Below, piece after piece: positions 28,217 to 36,042 of a stretch of DNA of 64,000 nt. Every line of letters begins with the position of its first letter. Within the stretch, counting starts at the first letter, position 1. Below the pieces are notes generated by a model that was given only the letters and a program-made list of their open reading frames with translations, had not been told where the DNA came from and searched no databases. The position numbers and the translations under genes were made by a program. The DNA lies in NCBI GenBank assembly GCA_963834825.1, contig CAWICZ010000010.1:248001-312000 (forward strand), in the 5' to 3' direction. This stretch comes from JACDAN01 sp963834825. Lineage in GTDB: Bacteria > Actinomycetota > Thermoleophilia > Gaiellales > Gaiellaceae.

Positions 28217-28546
28217 ATGGCTGAATCGACCACCGACACCCCAGTCCTCGACCTGCTCGCAAGCATGACTGCGGACTCGCTCGAGGCATCGAGTCTCGAT
28301 CCACAGTCACTCATGCTCGTTCGCATCGCTGCGCTCGCCGCAGTCGATGCCCCACCGGCCTCGTACCTGCTGAACCTCGAAGCGGCAGGCGAGGTCGGTC
28401 TCGACGCCGAGCAGGTCCGCGGTGTCCTTGCCGCGATCGCACCGATCGTCGGCACAGCTCGAGTCGCGTCCGCGACGGGCAAGATCGTCCGGGCGCTCGG
28501 CGTCGCGATTGAGGCCGCGGAGCTCGAGGAGGAAGACGAGCAATAA
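28217..28546 (+). CDS. CMD-like small helical protein
   Basis: A 109-residue protein that aligns with the CMD-family protein at 21451. LDPQSLMLVRIAALAAVDAPPASY matches LDERTAALVRVAATIAVDAAPSSF, and IAPIVGTARVASATGKIVRALG matches VTPVTGAAQVVQCAPKVALALG. It lacks cysteines and cannot act as a thiol peroxidase. ATG 28217 follows GAAAGGAAAG. It lies 53 bases after the DUF1254 gene on the same strand. The function is unknown; the pairing with DUF1254 is notable. Confidence 0.78.
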   Translation: MAESTTDTPVLDLLASMTADSLEASSLDPQSLMLVRIAALAAVDAPPASYLLNLEAAGEVGLDAEQVRGVLAAIAPIVGTARVASATGKIVRALGVAIEAAELEEEDEQ

Positions 28547-28556
28547 ACCGGCCGGC

Positions 28557-28590
28557 CGGCAGCCGCCCTTCGTCTGAGGGGCGGCTGCCG
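28557..28590 (+). terminator. Strong GC hairpin after CMD-like gene
   Basis: A perfect 12-base-pair stem (28557-28568 with 28579-28590) and a 10-base loop, starting 10 bases after the stop. No T-run follows, as is common for actinobacterial terminators. Confidence 0.6.
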
Positions 28591-28598
28591 TAGCCGCT

Positions 28599-28612
28599 CG
28601 CACTTAAGTGCG
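28599..28612. repeat. 14-base palindrome CGCACTTAAGTGCG
   Basis: A perfect palindrome between the hairpin and the small membrane gene, 25 bases before that gene's TTG. It could be a protein-binding site; nothing else identifies it. Confidence 0.4.
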
Positions 28613-28637
28613 TCGCACCCATCTAAGGAGGTAAGAA

Positions 28638-28814
28638 TTGCTCTGGTACATCTTGTTCGCAGTTATCTGGATCGCCATCGCGTTCTGGCCGGCCCGCGTC
28701 GCCGCACGGAAGGGGCACAGCTTCTTCCTCTACTTCCTGTTCAGCCTGGTGTTCTTCCCCCTGGCGCTGCTCGTTGCCTACATGGTCGACGACCGGCGCC
28801 TCGCTCCAGCCTGA
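28638..28814 (+). CDS. Small membrane protein, 58 residues
   Basis: A TTG-initiated frame with a near-perfect Shine-Dalgarno (AAGGAGGTAAG, six bases or less before TTG 28638). The product has two hydrophobic stretches, WYILFAVIWIAIAFWP and FFLYFLFSLVFFPLALLVAYM, with a basic loop ARVAARKGH between them and an acidic/basic tail DDRRLAPA. It is probably a two-TM protein. No family is recognised. It is bounded by a hairpin on each side, so it may be expressed as a separate short transcript. Confidence 0.65.
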   Translation: MLWYILFAVIWIAIAFWPARVAARKGHSFFLYFLFSLVFFPLALLVAYMVDDRRLAPA

Positions 28815-28822
28815 TGAGCAAT

Positions 28823-28859
28823 GGATCGAGGGAGCCGGATCCAGCGGTTCCCTCGATCC
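28823..28859 (+). terminator. Hairpin between small membrane gene and DUF2254 gene
   Basis: Left arm 28823-28837 pairs with 28845-28859 over 15 pairs, including one G-U, with a 7-base loop. It lies eight bases after the small ORF stop and 34 bases before the DUF2254 ATG. It could end the upstream transcript or control read-through. Confidence 0.55.
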
Positions 28860-28893
28860 GGAGTAGCGCTGTGCCCAGCGAGGAGGGGATTGG

Positions 28894-30183
28894 ATGACTT
28901 GGGCCAGGCGGTTCCGTCTGCGCGAAGGCCTGCTCGAAAGCCTCTGGGTCATCCCTCTGGTGGGAGCCGTGCTCGGTGGGATTCTCGGCATCTTCGTCTC
29001 GCTCGCCGACGAGCACTTCGGGTCGCCGTCTCAGTGGCAGTACTCCCCGTCGACCGCCAGCACGGTCCTGTCCTCGATCATCGGCGCAACGGCTGCGCTC
29101 ACCGGCTTCGTCGTCACCGTGACCGTTCTCGTGGTGCAGATGGCGACCGGGACGTTCTCGGCCCGCATCATGCGCCTCTGGTACCGCGACTACATGCTGA
29201 AGGCGACGCTGGCGGTTCTCGTTGGCACCCTCACGTTCTCGTTCTCGGTGCTCCAGTGGATAGACGACGAGTTCGTCCCGGACCTCGGCGTGACGCTGTC
29301 CGGATTATTGGTCTCGCTGTGCCTGCTGTTCTTCATCGTCTTCTTCGATCGCTACATCCGTCGGCTGAGACCGGCGGCCGTCGCCGCGGATGTCGCAAGC
29401 GCGGCTCGCTCGATGTTCGCGCAGGCCGTGCGCATCGCCGATCGGCCGGACATCCGCTGGGAGCACGGGACGACCCGCGCGGATCCAACACTCGTCGTCC
29501 GAGCCGACCGCGCCGGGGCGATCCAGGCCGTCGATCCCGACAGTCTCGTCAAGTGGGCTCGCGCCCGTGGCGCCGAGCTCGTCCTGCCGCACCCGGTAGG
29601 CGACTTCGTCCAATCGGGTGAAGTGCTGGTCCGGGTCTACGGAGGGGAGTTCGGCGATCGTGCCGCACAGGAGCTCGAGGGAATGATCGCGCTCGGCGAC
29701 GAGCGCACGTTCGCGCAGGATCCTGCGTTCGCGGTACGGATCATGGTCGACATGGCAAACAGAGCGCTCTCACCCGCGGTGAACGATCCCACGACCGCCG
29801 TGCAGGTCCTGGACCACATCGGAGACGTCCTGGGCCTCATCGGGAGGACCGATCTCGAGAAGCGTACGAAGCCGGCAAGCGCCGACACGCCGGCCGCGGT
29901 CGTCATGGCAACGACCCACTGGGAGGAGTTCTTGACGCTCGGAGTCACTGAGATCCGCGAGTACGGCGCAACCTCGATGCAGATCATGCGACGACTCCGC
30001 GCACTACTCGAGGAGCTACACGAGACGGTCCGGCCCGAGCACCGAGCAGCGGTCGAAGAAGAGCTTCGCCGTCTCGATGCCACCGTTGACGACGGCTGGC
30101 GCGACTCGGTCGACCTCGATCGCGCGAGCCGCGCCGACCGCCAGGGGATCGGTGGCTTGGCGCACGGCTCGAAGAACGTGTGA
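28894..30183 (+). CDS. DUF2254-family membrane protein
   Basis: A 429-residue protein of the DUF2254 family. Four N-terminal hydrophobic segments (LWVIPLVGAVLGGILGIFVSL; SSIIGATAALTGFVVTVTVLVVQM; LAVLVGTLTFSFSVL; LGVTLSGLLVSLCLLFFIVFF) are followed by a large soluble domain with the family block FVVDMANRALSPAVNDPTTAV in approximate form (IMVDMANRALSPAVNDP). The function is unknown. GAGGAGGGG precedes ATG 28894. It is in the same accessory block of membrane proteins as YihY, the K+ channel and the AI-2E permeases. Confidence 0.85.
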   Translation: MTWARRFRLREGLLESLWVIPLVGAVLGGILGIFVSLADEHFGSPSQWQYSPSTASTVLSSIIGATAALTGFVVTVTVLVVQMATGTFSARIMRLWYRDYMLKATLAVLVGTLTFSFSVLQWIDDEFVPDLGVTLSGLLVSLCLLFFIVFFDRYIRRLRPAAVAADVASAARSMFAQAVRIADRPDIRWEHGTTRADPTLVVRADRAGAIQAVDPDSLVKWARARGAELVLPHPVGDFVQSGEVLVRVYGGEFGDRAAQELEGMIALGDERTFAQDPAFAVRIMVDMANRALSPAVNDPTTAVQVLDHIGDVLGLIGRTDLEKRTKPASADTPAAVVMATTHWEEFLTLGVTEIREYGATSMQIMRRLRALLEELHETVRPEHRAAVEEELRRLDATVDDGWRDSVDLDRASRADRQGIGGLAHGSKNV

Positions 30184-30217
30184 GGTGCGGCCACCGGTGG
30201 TCCGAGACGACTCGTCG

Positions 30218-31099
30218 TTACGTCGTCCCGTCGTCTTCGGCCCGATCTCGCTTGCTGACGAGCTCGTCGTGGAGCGAGCTGTTCAGCACGGGTGCGGTGA
30301 CGATGAGGAACGCGACCACATACATGAAGAAGAGGAACGTCGCTGTGGCGCCGAGATCGCCGTACAGCGAGGTCGACTTCTCGAGCTTCGGCACGAGGAA
30401 GTTCCCAATCAGCTCGTGGAGCACCTGAAATCCGATCGCAACGACGAGCGCTCCGGGCACGAGTGCCTGCCAGGGAGCGTCGCGGTGCGGAAGGTGGAGG
30501 GACACCCAGAGCCACAGCCCCGCGAGCGGCGCGAAGGTGACCACGGGGGCGAGGAGGCCCGGCCAGTCGTCACGGACCCACCAGGTGAGTGCGACCGCGG
30601 CCATGAACGCAATCGCCATGCCGGTGAAGGCGAGTGACGCCCGAAGCGGCTTGGGCTTCGGAGGGGGCTCCTCCCAGACGAGCGAATGAATGAGCTGCAC
30701 TGCCTTCGCGCCCGTGAAGCCCGCCCAGAGGAGGAGCGGCACGCCGACCGCCAAGAGCCACCACGACTGGGAGTGTGCGGAGCGCGCGGCGTCGCCGATC
30801 GCGTTGGTGACCGCTCCCGGAAGGCCGCCGCCCTCGACTGCCTCCTCGGTGCTGTTCGCGTTGCTGAAGCCGAGGCCGCCTCCGACGACCAGGGCGAACG
30901 GCAGCAACCACAGGAAGATCCGATAGGCGAGGCCCCCGGCCAGAACACTCGCCGCCACACGCCGGTTTCGTTCCGCCGCCCGGACGGGGACCGCGAGCGC
31001 CACGTGCCGTGCACTCGCGCCCTTGGCACCCGCCATCGCAGCTTTGAGCCTGCCGCCGCGTCCGCTGTCGCCGGTGTCTGGAGCCTCGATGTCGCTCAT
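30218..31099 (-). CDS. YihY/BrkB-family membrane protein
   Basis: A 293-residue protein of the YihY/virulence factor BrkB family. Hydrophobic segments include GLAYRIFLWLLPFALVVGGGLG, WWLLAVGVPLLLWAGFTGAKAV, LAFTGMAIAFMAAVALTWWV and FLFFMYVVAFLIVTAPVLN, with the family's YGDLGATATFLFF block near the end. ATG 31099 is preceded by AAGGAAGAGG and is preferred to ATG 31123. It is read leftward from the operator at 31177. The precise role is unknown. Confidence 0.86.
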   Translation of the reverse strand: MSDIEAPDTGDSGRGGRLKAAMAGAKGASARHVALAVPVRAAERNRRVAASVLAGGLAYRIFLWLLPFALVVGGGLGFSNANSTEEAVEGGGLPGAVTNAIGDAARSAHSQSWWLLAVGVPLLLWAGFTGAKAVQLIHSLVWEEPPPKPKPLRASLAFTGMAIAFMAAVALTWWVRDDWPGLLAPVVTFAPLAGLWLWVSLHLPHRDAPWQALVPGALVVAIGFQVLHELIGNFLVPKLEKSTSLYGDLGATATFLFFMYVVAFLIVTAPVLNSSLHDELVSKRDRAEDDGTT

Positions 31100-31148
31100 C
31101 GCCTCTTCCTTCGACGTTCTCATGTCCTCACGTAGCGGCCAATTTGGG

Positions 31149-31193
31149 ACTATGGGCGCGGAGGCACCGATCGTCCTCATACCGATGGCATGA
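31149..31193 (-). promoter_or_regulatory. LuxR-type operator and -10 box upstream of YihY gene
   Basis: On the minus strand TCATGCCATCGGTATGA (31193 to 31177) is followed after 22 bases by CATAGT (31154 to 31149) in GCGCCCATAGT. The dyad is identical to the one at 21421. It lies in the divergent gap to the K+ channel gene, 55 bases from that start. Confidence 0.65.
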
Positions 31194-31248
31194 ACTCTTG
31201 GCTCGCTCCACCGCAGGACTGACACCGGCGAGCGCGAAGCGCACCGAG

Positions 31249-31683
31249 ATGTCAGAGACGAGGCTCGAGCGGCGGCTCGTCCGGGCGGTGGACCGCGCCA
31301 CCACACCGCGTGGGGCCGCCGTCGTGATCGCCGCTACGACGATTGTGATCACCTTCGTGGCCGGCATCCTGATGACGGTGGTCGACCGCGAGAACTTTCC
31401 GTCGATCGGATCAGGGCTCTGGTGGGCCGTCCAGACGACGACGACGGTCGGGTACGGCGACAACGTTCCGACGACTGTGGTCGGACGGCTCCTCGCCGCG
31501 CTCGTCATGTTCTTCGGGATCGGCTTCATCACGGTCATCACCGCCGCGATCACGAGCACGTTCGTCACGCGCTCACGCCTCGAGCAGAAGCGCTCGGATG
31601 CCGAGACGCCGACGGCCGAGCAGTTCCGTCAGTTGGACAGTCGGCTCGAACGAATCGAAGCCGCCGTTACCCGTTCCTCGTAG
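31249..31683 (+). CDS. Two-TM potassium channel
   Basis: A 144-residue ion channel subunit. It has two transmembrane helices (GAAVVIAATTIVITFVAGILM and LLAALVMFFGIGFITVITAAI) around the pore loop LWWAVQTTTTVGYGDNVP, whose TVGYGD is the K+ selectivity filter. The C-terminus is a short charged coil (QFRQLDSRLERIEAAV). There is no voltage sensor or RCK domain. ATG 31249 gives MSETRLERRLV; the open frame extends further into the operator region. It is divergent from YihY across one operator. Confidence 0.88.
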   Translation: MSETRLERRLVRAVDRATTPRGAAVVIAATTIVITFVAGILMTVVDRENFPSIGSGLWWAVQTTTTVGYGDNVPTTVVGRLLAALVMFFGIGFITVITAAITSTFVTRSRLEQKRSDAETPTAEQFRQLDSRLERIEAAVTRSS

Positions 31684-31725
31684 CCCAGGTCAGGTCGCCA
31701 CCTCGGTGGCTGCCCCGCTGCTCCG

Positions 31726-32810
31726 TCAGTCGAGCATCTTTTGCATCGTCGGCTGGGCTCGGTCGGCCACCAGTTTGAAGAACCCTCTCGCCCGAAGGCG
31801 GCCCACGGCGTTGGCGGCGATCACGACGAACGGCACGGCCAGGATGAGGCCGACGATGCCGAAGAGGAAGCCGCCCAGCGCGGTGACCACGAGCACGATC
31901 AGCGGGTGGATGTCGAGTGTGCGGCCCATCACCCTGGGCTCCACGAAGTTCTCCAGCAACAGGTTGGCGGCGAGCACGATCACGAGCATTGCTGCAGCCA
32001 CCTCGAGCCCGCCGTCGCCCCAGGCAACGAATACCGCCAGCCCGCCGCCGAGGAAGGCGCCGATGTACGGGATGTAGCCGCCGATGAAGTTCGCCACCAC
32101 GATGGTGAACACGAGCGGAAGGCCAAGCAACAGAGCGGCGAGACCGACGACCACCGCCACGATGGCCGACATCGCGGTGCGGCCCCGCCCGTAGTCTCGG
32201 AGGATCCGGCACGCGTCAGTGATGAAGGTGTTGACTTCCTCCCGAATCGAGGGGTCGATCTGCGCGACGATGGAGCGCCGGAAACGGGTGCCGTCCTTCA
32301 GCAGGTAGTACATGATCAGCGCGCCGAGGATGAGGCCGCCGGCCAGGCCGACCAGAGCCTCGACGCCGGAGACCACTTTGGTGATGAAGCCCTCGGCGAC
32401 CGCCGGTGTGACGTCTTCTCGGCCGCCGCCCGCGCTTCGTCCAACGTGGCCTGATCGACATTGAGCTCGGCGCTCGCGTTGGCTAGCGCGGCATCGACCG
32501 AGGCACCGATCTCATCTCTCTGAGCGATGATGCCCCGCGCGGTCGCGACCAGGACGACGGTCATCAAGGCGATCAGCCCGAGGACGACCAAGCCGGCGGC
32601 GAGGGTGGGCTTGAGGCCGCGGCGTTCGAGCTTCCGGACCAGGGGTTTGAAGACCACGGCGAGAACGGCCGCGAACAGCAGCGGGAGCACGATCTCGCTC
32701 ACCGCAGCCAATGCGACGACCACGATCATCGTCGCCACCACGAACCCCACGAAGCTCCAAGCCCAGACTCCGAGTTTGGGAACCGAGCTCACGTCATTCA
32801 TCGCGATCAT
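31726..32810 (-). CDS. AI-2E family transporter, second copy, one frameshift
   Basis: A second AI-2E/PerM-type permease of about 360 residues. The N-terminal half (FVGFVVATMIVVVALAAVSEIVLPLLFAAVLAV) runs to about 32410. The C-terminal half, from VVSGVEALVGLAGGLILGALIMYYLLKDG to the family block ANFIGGYIPYIGAFLGGGLAV, is in another frame. The ATG overlaps the stop of the phosphodiesterase gene as ATGA, so the two are co-translated. It differs from the copy at 20193 and is not a recent duplicate. Confidence 0.85.
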
Positions 32811-34902
32811 CTCGGATGCGACTGAGCTCTGCTCTCGTCCCGCTGGGCTCGCCGTTGCTCACGGCGGTCTCGGGCTGGCCGTCCGATCGACCGCCGTCGG
32901 CCTCGGCCGCGTCCGCTCCGGCCTGGAGAGCCTGCCGCCAACGCGGACAGGATGCCGTGCACGCTCGCCGCACCGAGGATCGGGCCCGGCGGCAGCTCGA
33001 GACGCGCCGGATGGAGGATGAACGGACGCGTCTGGAACCCACCGATGCCGCCGTGGAACGAGATCAGCTCCTCGAAGGCGCAGCCCTCGTCGAGATCCGG
33101 GTCGTAGAAGCTGCCGACCATGATGTCGGCGACGTGCGCGAAGCCGTCGGTCCTGAGCAGGTGCTGCGGGGCGTGCGGCGAGAACGTCGCCAGGGGGTCG
33201 TCGCCCTCGATGCGCTCGTCCGTGAGGTAGTGGACGCCGCTGGCGCCGAGCGCGACCGCCCCATGCTCGGACGAGCGTACGAGCAGCCAACCGACGTGGG
33301 GGTGCGCACGGAGGGCGGGCAGAAGCTCCGGGTGCCGCGCGTCGATCTCCTCGAGCGTCAGCCGGCGGCGTTCCTCCATCAGGTAGACGAGGCCCAGGTT
33401 GCCCGAGCCGAGCACGACGACGTCCCGGTCGGAGACGTCGTTCTTGGCCGGCTTCGACTTCTTCCCCGTCGCCTCGCCGAAGGCGTTGCCGACCATGGAG
33501 CTCTGCTCGTCGCCGCCGGAAATGCCCGCCACACCGCCTTGCGAGAGCGAGCGCTCGACCAGCTCGTCGAGGCCGTACCCGTTGCGCTGCTTGAACGTCG
33601 CACCCTGCGTCTGCCCGTGATCGGAGAGGACGACGATCTCGTACGGCCGGGGCGCGTAGCGGCGAGCTCGATCGATCTCCGCGAAGTGATCGTCGAGCTT
33701 GCGCAGGGCCTCGAGCGTGTCGGCGCGCTCGAGGCCTGAGTGGTGCGCCACCTCGTCGTAGCTCGAGAAGGTCGCGTAGACGGCAGGTCGCCCGCGCATC
33801 ATGTCCGTGAGAACGCCCGAGACGATCAGGTCGCGCACGAAGACGCAGAGCGCTCCCCTCATCAACGGGTAGATGCCGCCACGGTGGCCGCGCGGATGGA
33901 CGTCCCGGCGGATTGCGCGCAGTGCCGCGGTCCACTCGAGTATGACCTCCCATCCGAAGAGGACGAGCGTGCGCGTCACGTTGTCGCCGTTGGCGAGAAA
34001 CGCCCGATAGCCCGGATTGGACTTCTTCTCCGCTTCCATCCGGCTGACGGTGAGGATCACCTCGTCCGCCTCGCCGGAGAGCAGGTTTCCGCGGCTGGCG
34101 CCGCCGTCGACGAGCAGGCCGATCCCGGTCGAATGCCGCCGCTCGATCTCGGCGCAGTCCGGCGGCGCCGAGCACGTCATCAGCGTTGCGGTCTCCTTCT
34201 CGACCCAGCGGAACGCGGAGATGTCCTCGTTCGATCCCAGCAGGATCCCCGCCTGGCTGGCACCCGTCTGCGAGGAGAGATCGGTCTCCCACTCCGCCAG
34301 CTGGTGCGTCCCGTCGGCGAGCCAGCGGGCCATGGTCGGGGCGTTGCCGTCGCGCATCGCCCGCCGTAGCACGGGCAGTGCAAGCCCGTCGATCTCGAGG
34401 TAGATGATCCCGGGGACGTCGGTGCTGGCGATGATGCCTTGACGCTTCGCGATCCGCTGCGCAGTGCGGATCGAGGACATGTCATCCGTGCCGAGGATGA
34501 CAGCGAGCACGAGGCTCACTGCGGCCACGACGAGCGAAGCGAGAAGAGCCCAGCCGAAGTTGTCGACCCGGAGTATTCCGTCGGTCAGAGCGTCGGCGAT
34601 GAGAAGGATGACGGCGTCCGCGACCAGTACAAGCAAGAAGCCGAGGACAAGCATGAGCGGCAATCGCAAGCGCGGCGAGCACCGGCGGGATGACCGCGTT
34701 CAGCGCTGCGACGACCGCTGCGACGAGCAGCGCACCCCAGAAGCTGTCGATGTGGACACCCGGGAGAATCCCCGCGGCGACCATCAACGCGACGCCGGTG
34801 GCGACCCACGAGACGAGGAGAGGGAACAACCGCAAGCGCGGGCGCTCGGGCTTCCAGGCCGTGGACTGGCCGTACGGCGGGCTCGTGTTGGCTAGTCGTC
34901 AT
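32807..34902 (-). CDS. Phage-holin-like membrane domain fused to alkaline phosphatase-type phosphodiesterase, frameshifts
   Basis: About 695 residues once joined. The N-terminal part has four hydrophobic helices of the Phage_holin_4_2 type (PLLVSWVATGVALMVAAGILPGV; WGALLVAAVVAALNAVIPPVL; LMLVLGFLLVLVADAVILLIADAL; WALLASLVVAAVSLVLAVILG). An alkaline phosphatase/type I phosphodiesterase domain follows, with IIYLEIDGLALPVL (metal Asp), the threonine in APTMARWL as likely nucleophile, and VLSDHGQTQGA. Frame changes occur near 34850 and 34665. ATG 34902 has a strong GGAGGAGAAGC Shine-Dalgarno. It is not a phage gene; this fusion occurs in actinobacteria. The substrate is unknown, perhaps a membrane lipid or cell-wall phosphodiester. 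Confidence 0.82.
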
Positions 34903-34960
34903 GCTTCTCCTCCAGTCGTTGAGTCCCTCCCGATCGTCGCCGCCGCGTCTCGGCTCGACA

Positions 34961-34977
34961 TCATCCAATCGGTGTGA
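34961..34977. promoter_or_regulatory. Weak copy of the LuxR-type dyad
   Basis: TCATCCAATCGGTGTGA matches 14 of 17 bases of the other sites and lies 58 bases before the holin-phosphodiesterase start. Its arms do not pair well and no CATAGT-like box is found at the expected distance toward that gene. Confidence 0.3.
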
Positions 34978-35022
34978 ATCCGCCCACCGATGCGGGAATA
35001 TCACGCTGCGACGAGCAGAGCT

Positions 35023-36042
35023 TCAGGCGCTGCGGTCGGCGACCTTGACGAGCGCCTTGCCGCGGTTTTCACCGTGCAGCATCCCCATGAACGCGGCGGG
35101 GGCGCTCTCGAGCCCTTCGGTCACGTCCTCACGCCACGCGAGCTTCCCTTCCGCGACCCACCGCGCCAGCCGCACCGCCGCCTCGTCGAAGCGGTGCGCG
35201 TAGTCGTTGATCAGGAAGCCCTCCATTCGCGCCCGATAGACGATCAGGAGGCCGGGGTGGAAGGTCGGTTCGAGCCGCTCGAGGTTGTACTGGGAGATCT
35301 GTCCGCAGATGACGATTCGCGCGCCGATGTTCAGCCGCCGGTGGACGGCTCCCGAGACCTCGCCTCCAACGTTGTCGAAGTAGATGTCGACACCGTCGGA
35401 GCACGCCGCCTTCAAAGCCTCGGCGAAGCCTTCGTCCTTGTAGTCGAGCGCGACGTCGTAGCCGTAGAGGTTGCAGTCGGTGCACTTGTCCGGCCCACCC
35501 GCGATGCCGACGGTCCGGCAACCCGCTAGCTTCGCGATCTGGCCGACGACCTGGCCGACCGCCCCTGCCGCACCTGACACGACCACCGTGTCCCCGGGCT
35601 TCGGCTGCCCCACGTCGAGGAGCCCGAAGTAGGCGGTCATCCCGGTCGCCCCGACCACGTGCAGCGCGAGCGTCGGTGGATCGAGGAACTCGGGGATACG
35701 CCGCACAGACCCCGCGCGCGCGACGGCGTACTCCTGCCAGCCCAGCTGCCCGACAACCACGTCGCCGGGCTCGTAACGGCCGTCCTGGCTCTCGACCACT
35801 TCGCCGATCGACTGCGACGTGATCACGTCGCCAAGCTCGAGCCCCTTGGCGTACGAGCGCACCTGGCTCATCCGGCCGCGCTGGTACGGGTCGACCGAAA
35901 CCCAGAGCGTCCGCAGAAGCACTTCCCCCGCATCCGGCGAGCCAACTTCGACCTCGTCGATCGCGAAATCCGAGTCCTTCGGGAACCCGACCGGATGCGC
36001 CGCCAGCGTCACCCGCCGGTTGGTCTTCACGAGAACCGCCAT
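35023..36042 (-). CDS. NADP-dependent MDR oxidoreductase (PTGR/curcumin reductase-like)
   Basis: A 339-residue medium-chain reductase of the leukotriene B4 12-hydroxydehydrogenase/prostaglandin reductase group, which reduces activated double bonds with NADPH. Blocks: VSVDPYQRGRM near residue 50, the cofactor loop VVSGAAGAVGQVVGQIAKLAGC near 155, and KLAWREDVTEGLESAPAAF near the end. The start overlaps the acyl-CoA dehydrogenase by 16 bases, so the two form an operon. Confidence 0.9.
   Translation of the reverse strand: MAVLVKTNRRVTLAAHPVGFPKDSDFAIDEVEVGSPDAGEVLLRTLWVSVDPYQRGRMSQVRSYAKGLELGDVITSQSIGEVVESQDGRYEPGDVVVGQLGWQEYAVARAGSVRRIPEFLDPPTLALHVVGATGMTAYFGLLDVGQPKPGDTVVVSGAAGAVGQVVGQIAKLAGCRTVGIAGGPDKCTDCNLYGYDVALDYKDEGFAEALKAACSDGVDIYFDNVGGEVSGAVHRRLNIGARIVICGQISQYNLERLEPTFHPGLLIVYRARMEGFLINDYAHRFDEAAVRLARWVAEGKLAWREDVTEGLESAPAAFMGMLHGENRGKALVKVADRSA

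Noticed and set aside
34482..34902. Prophage holin gene
   Set aside because: No lysin, portal or other phage genes nearby; the helices continue into a phosphodiesterase domain.
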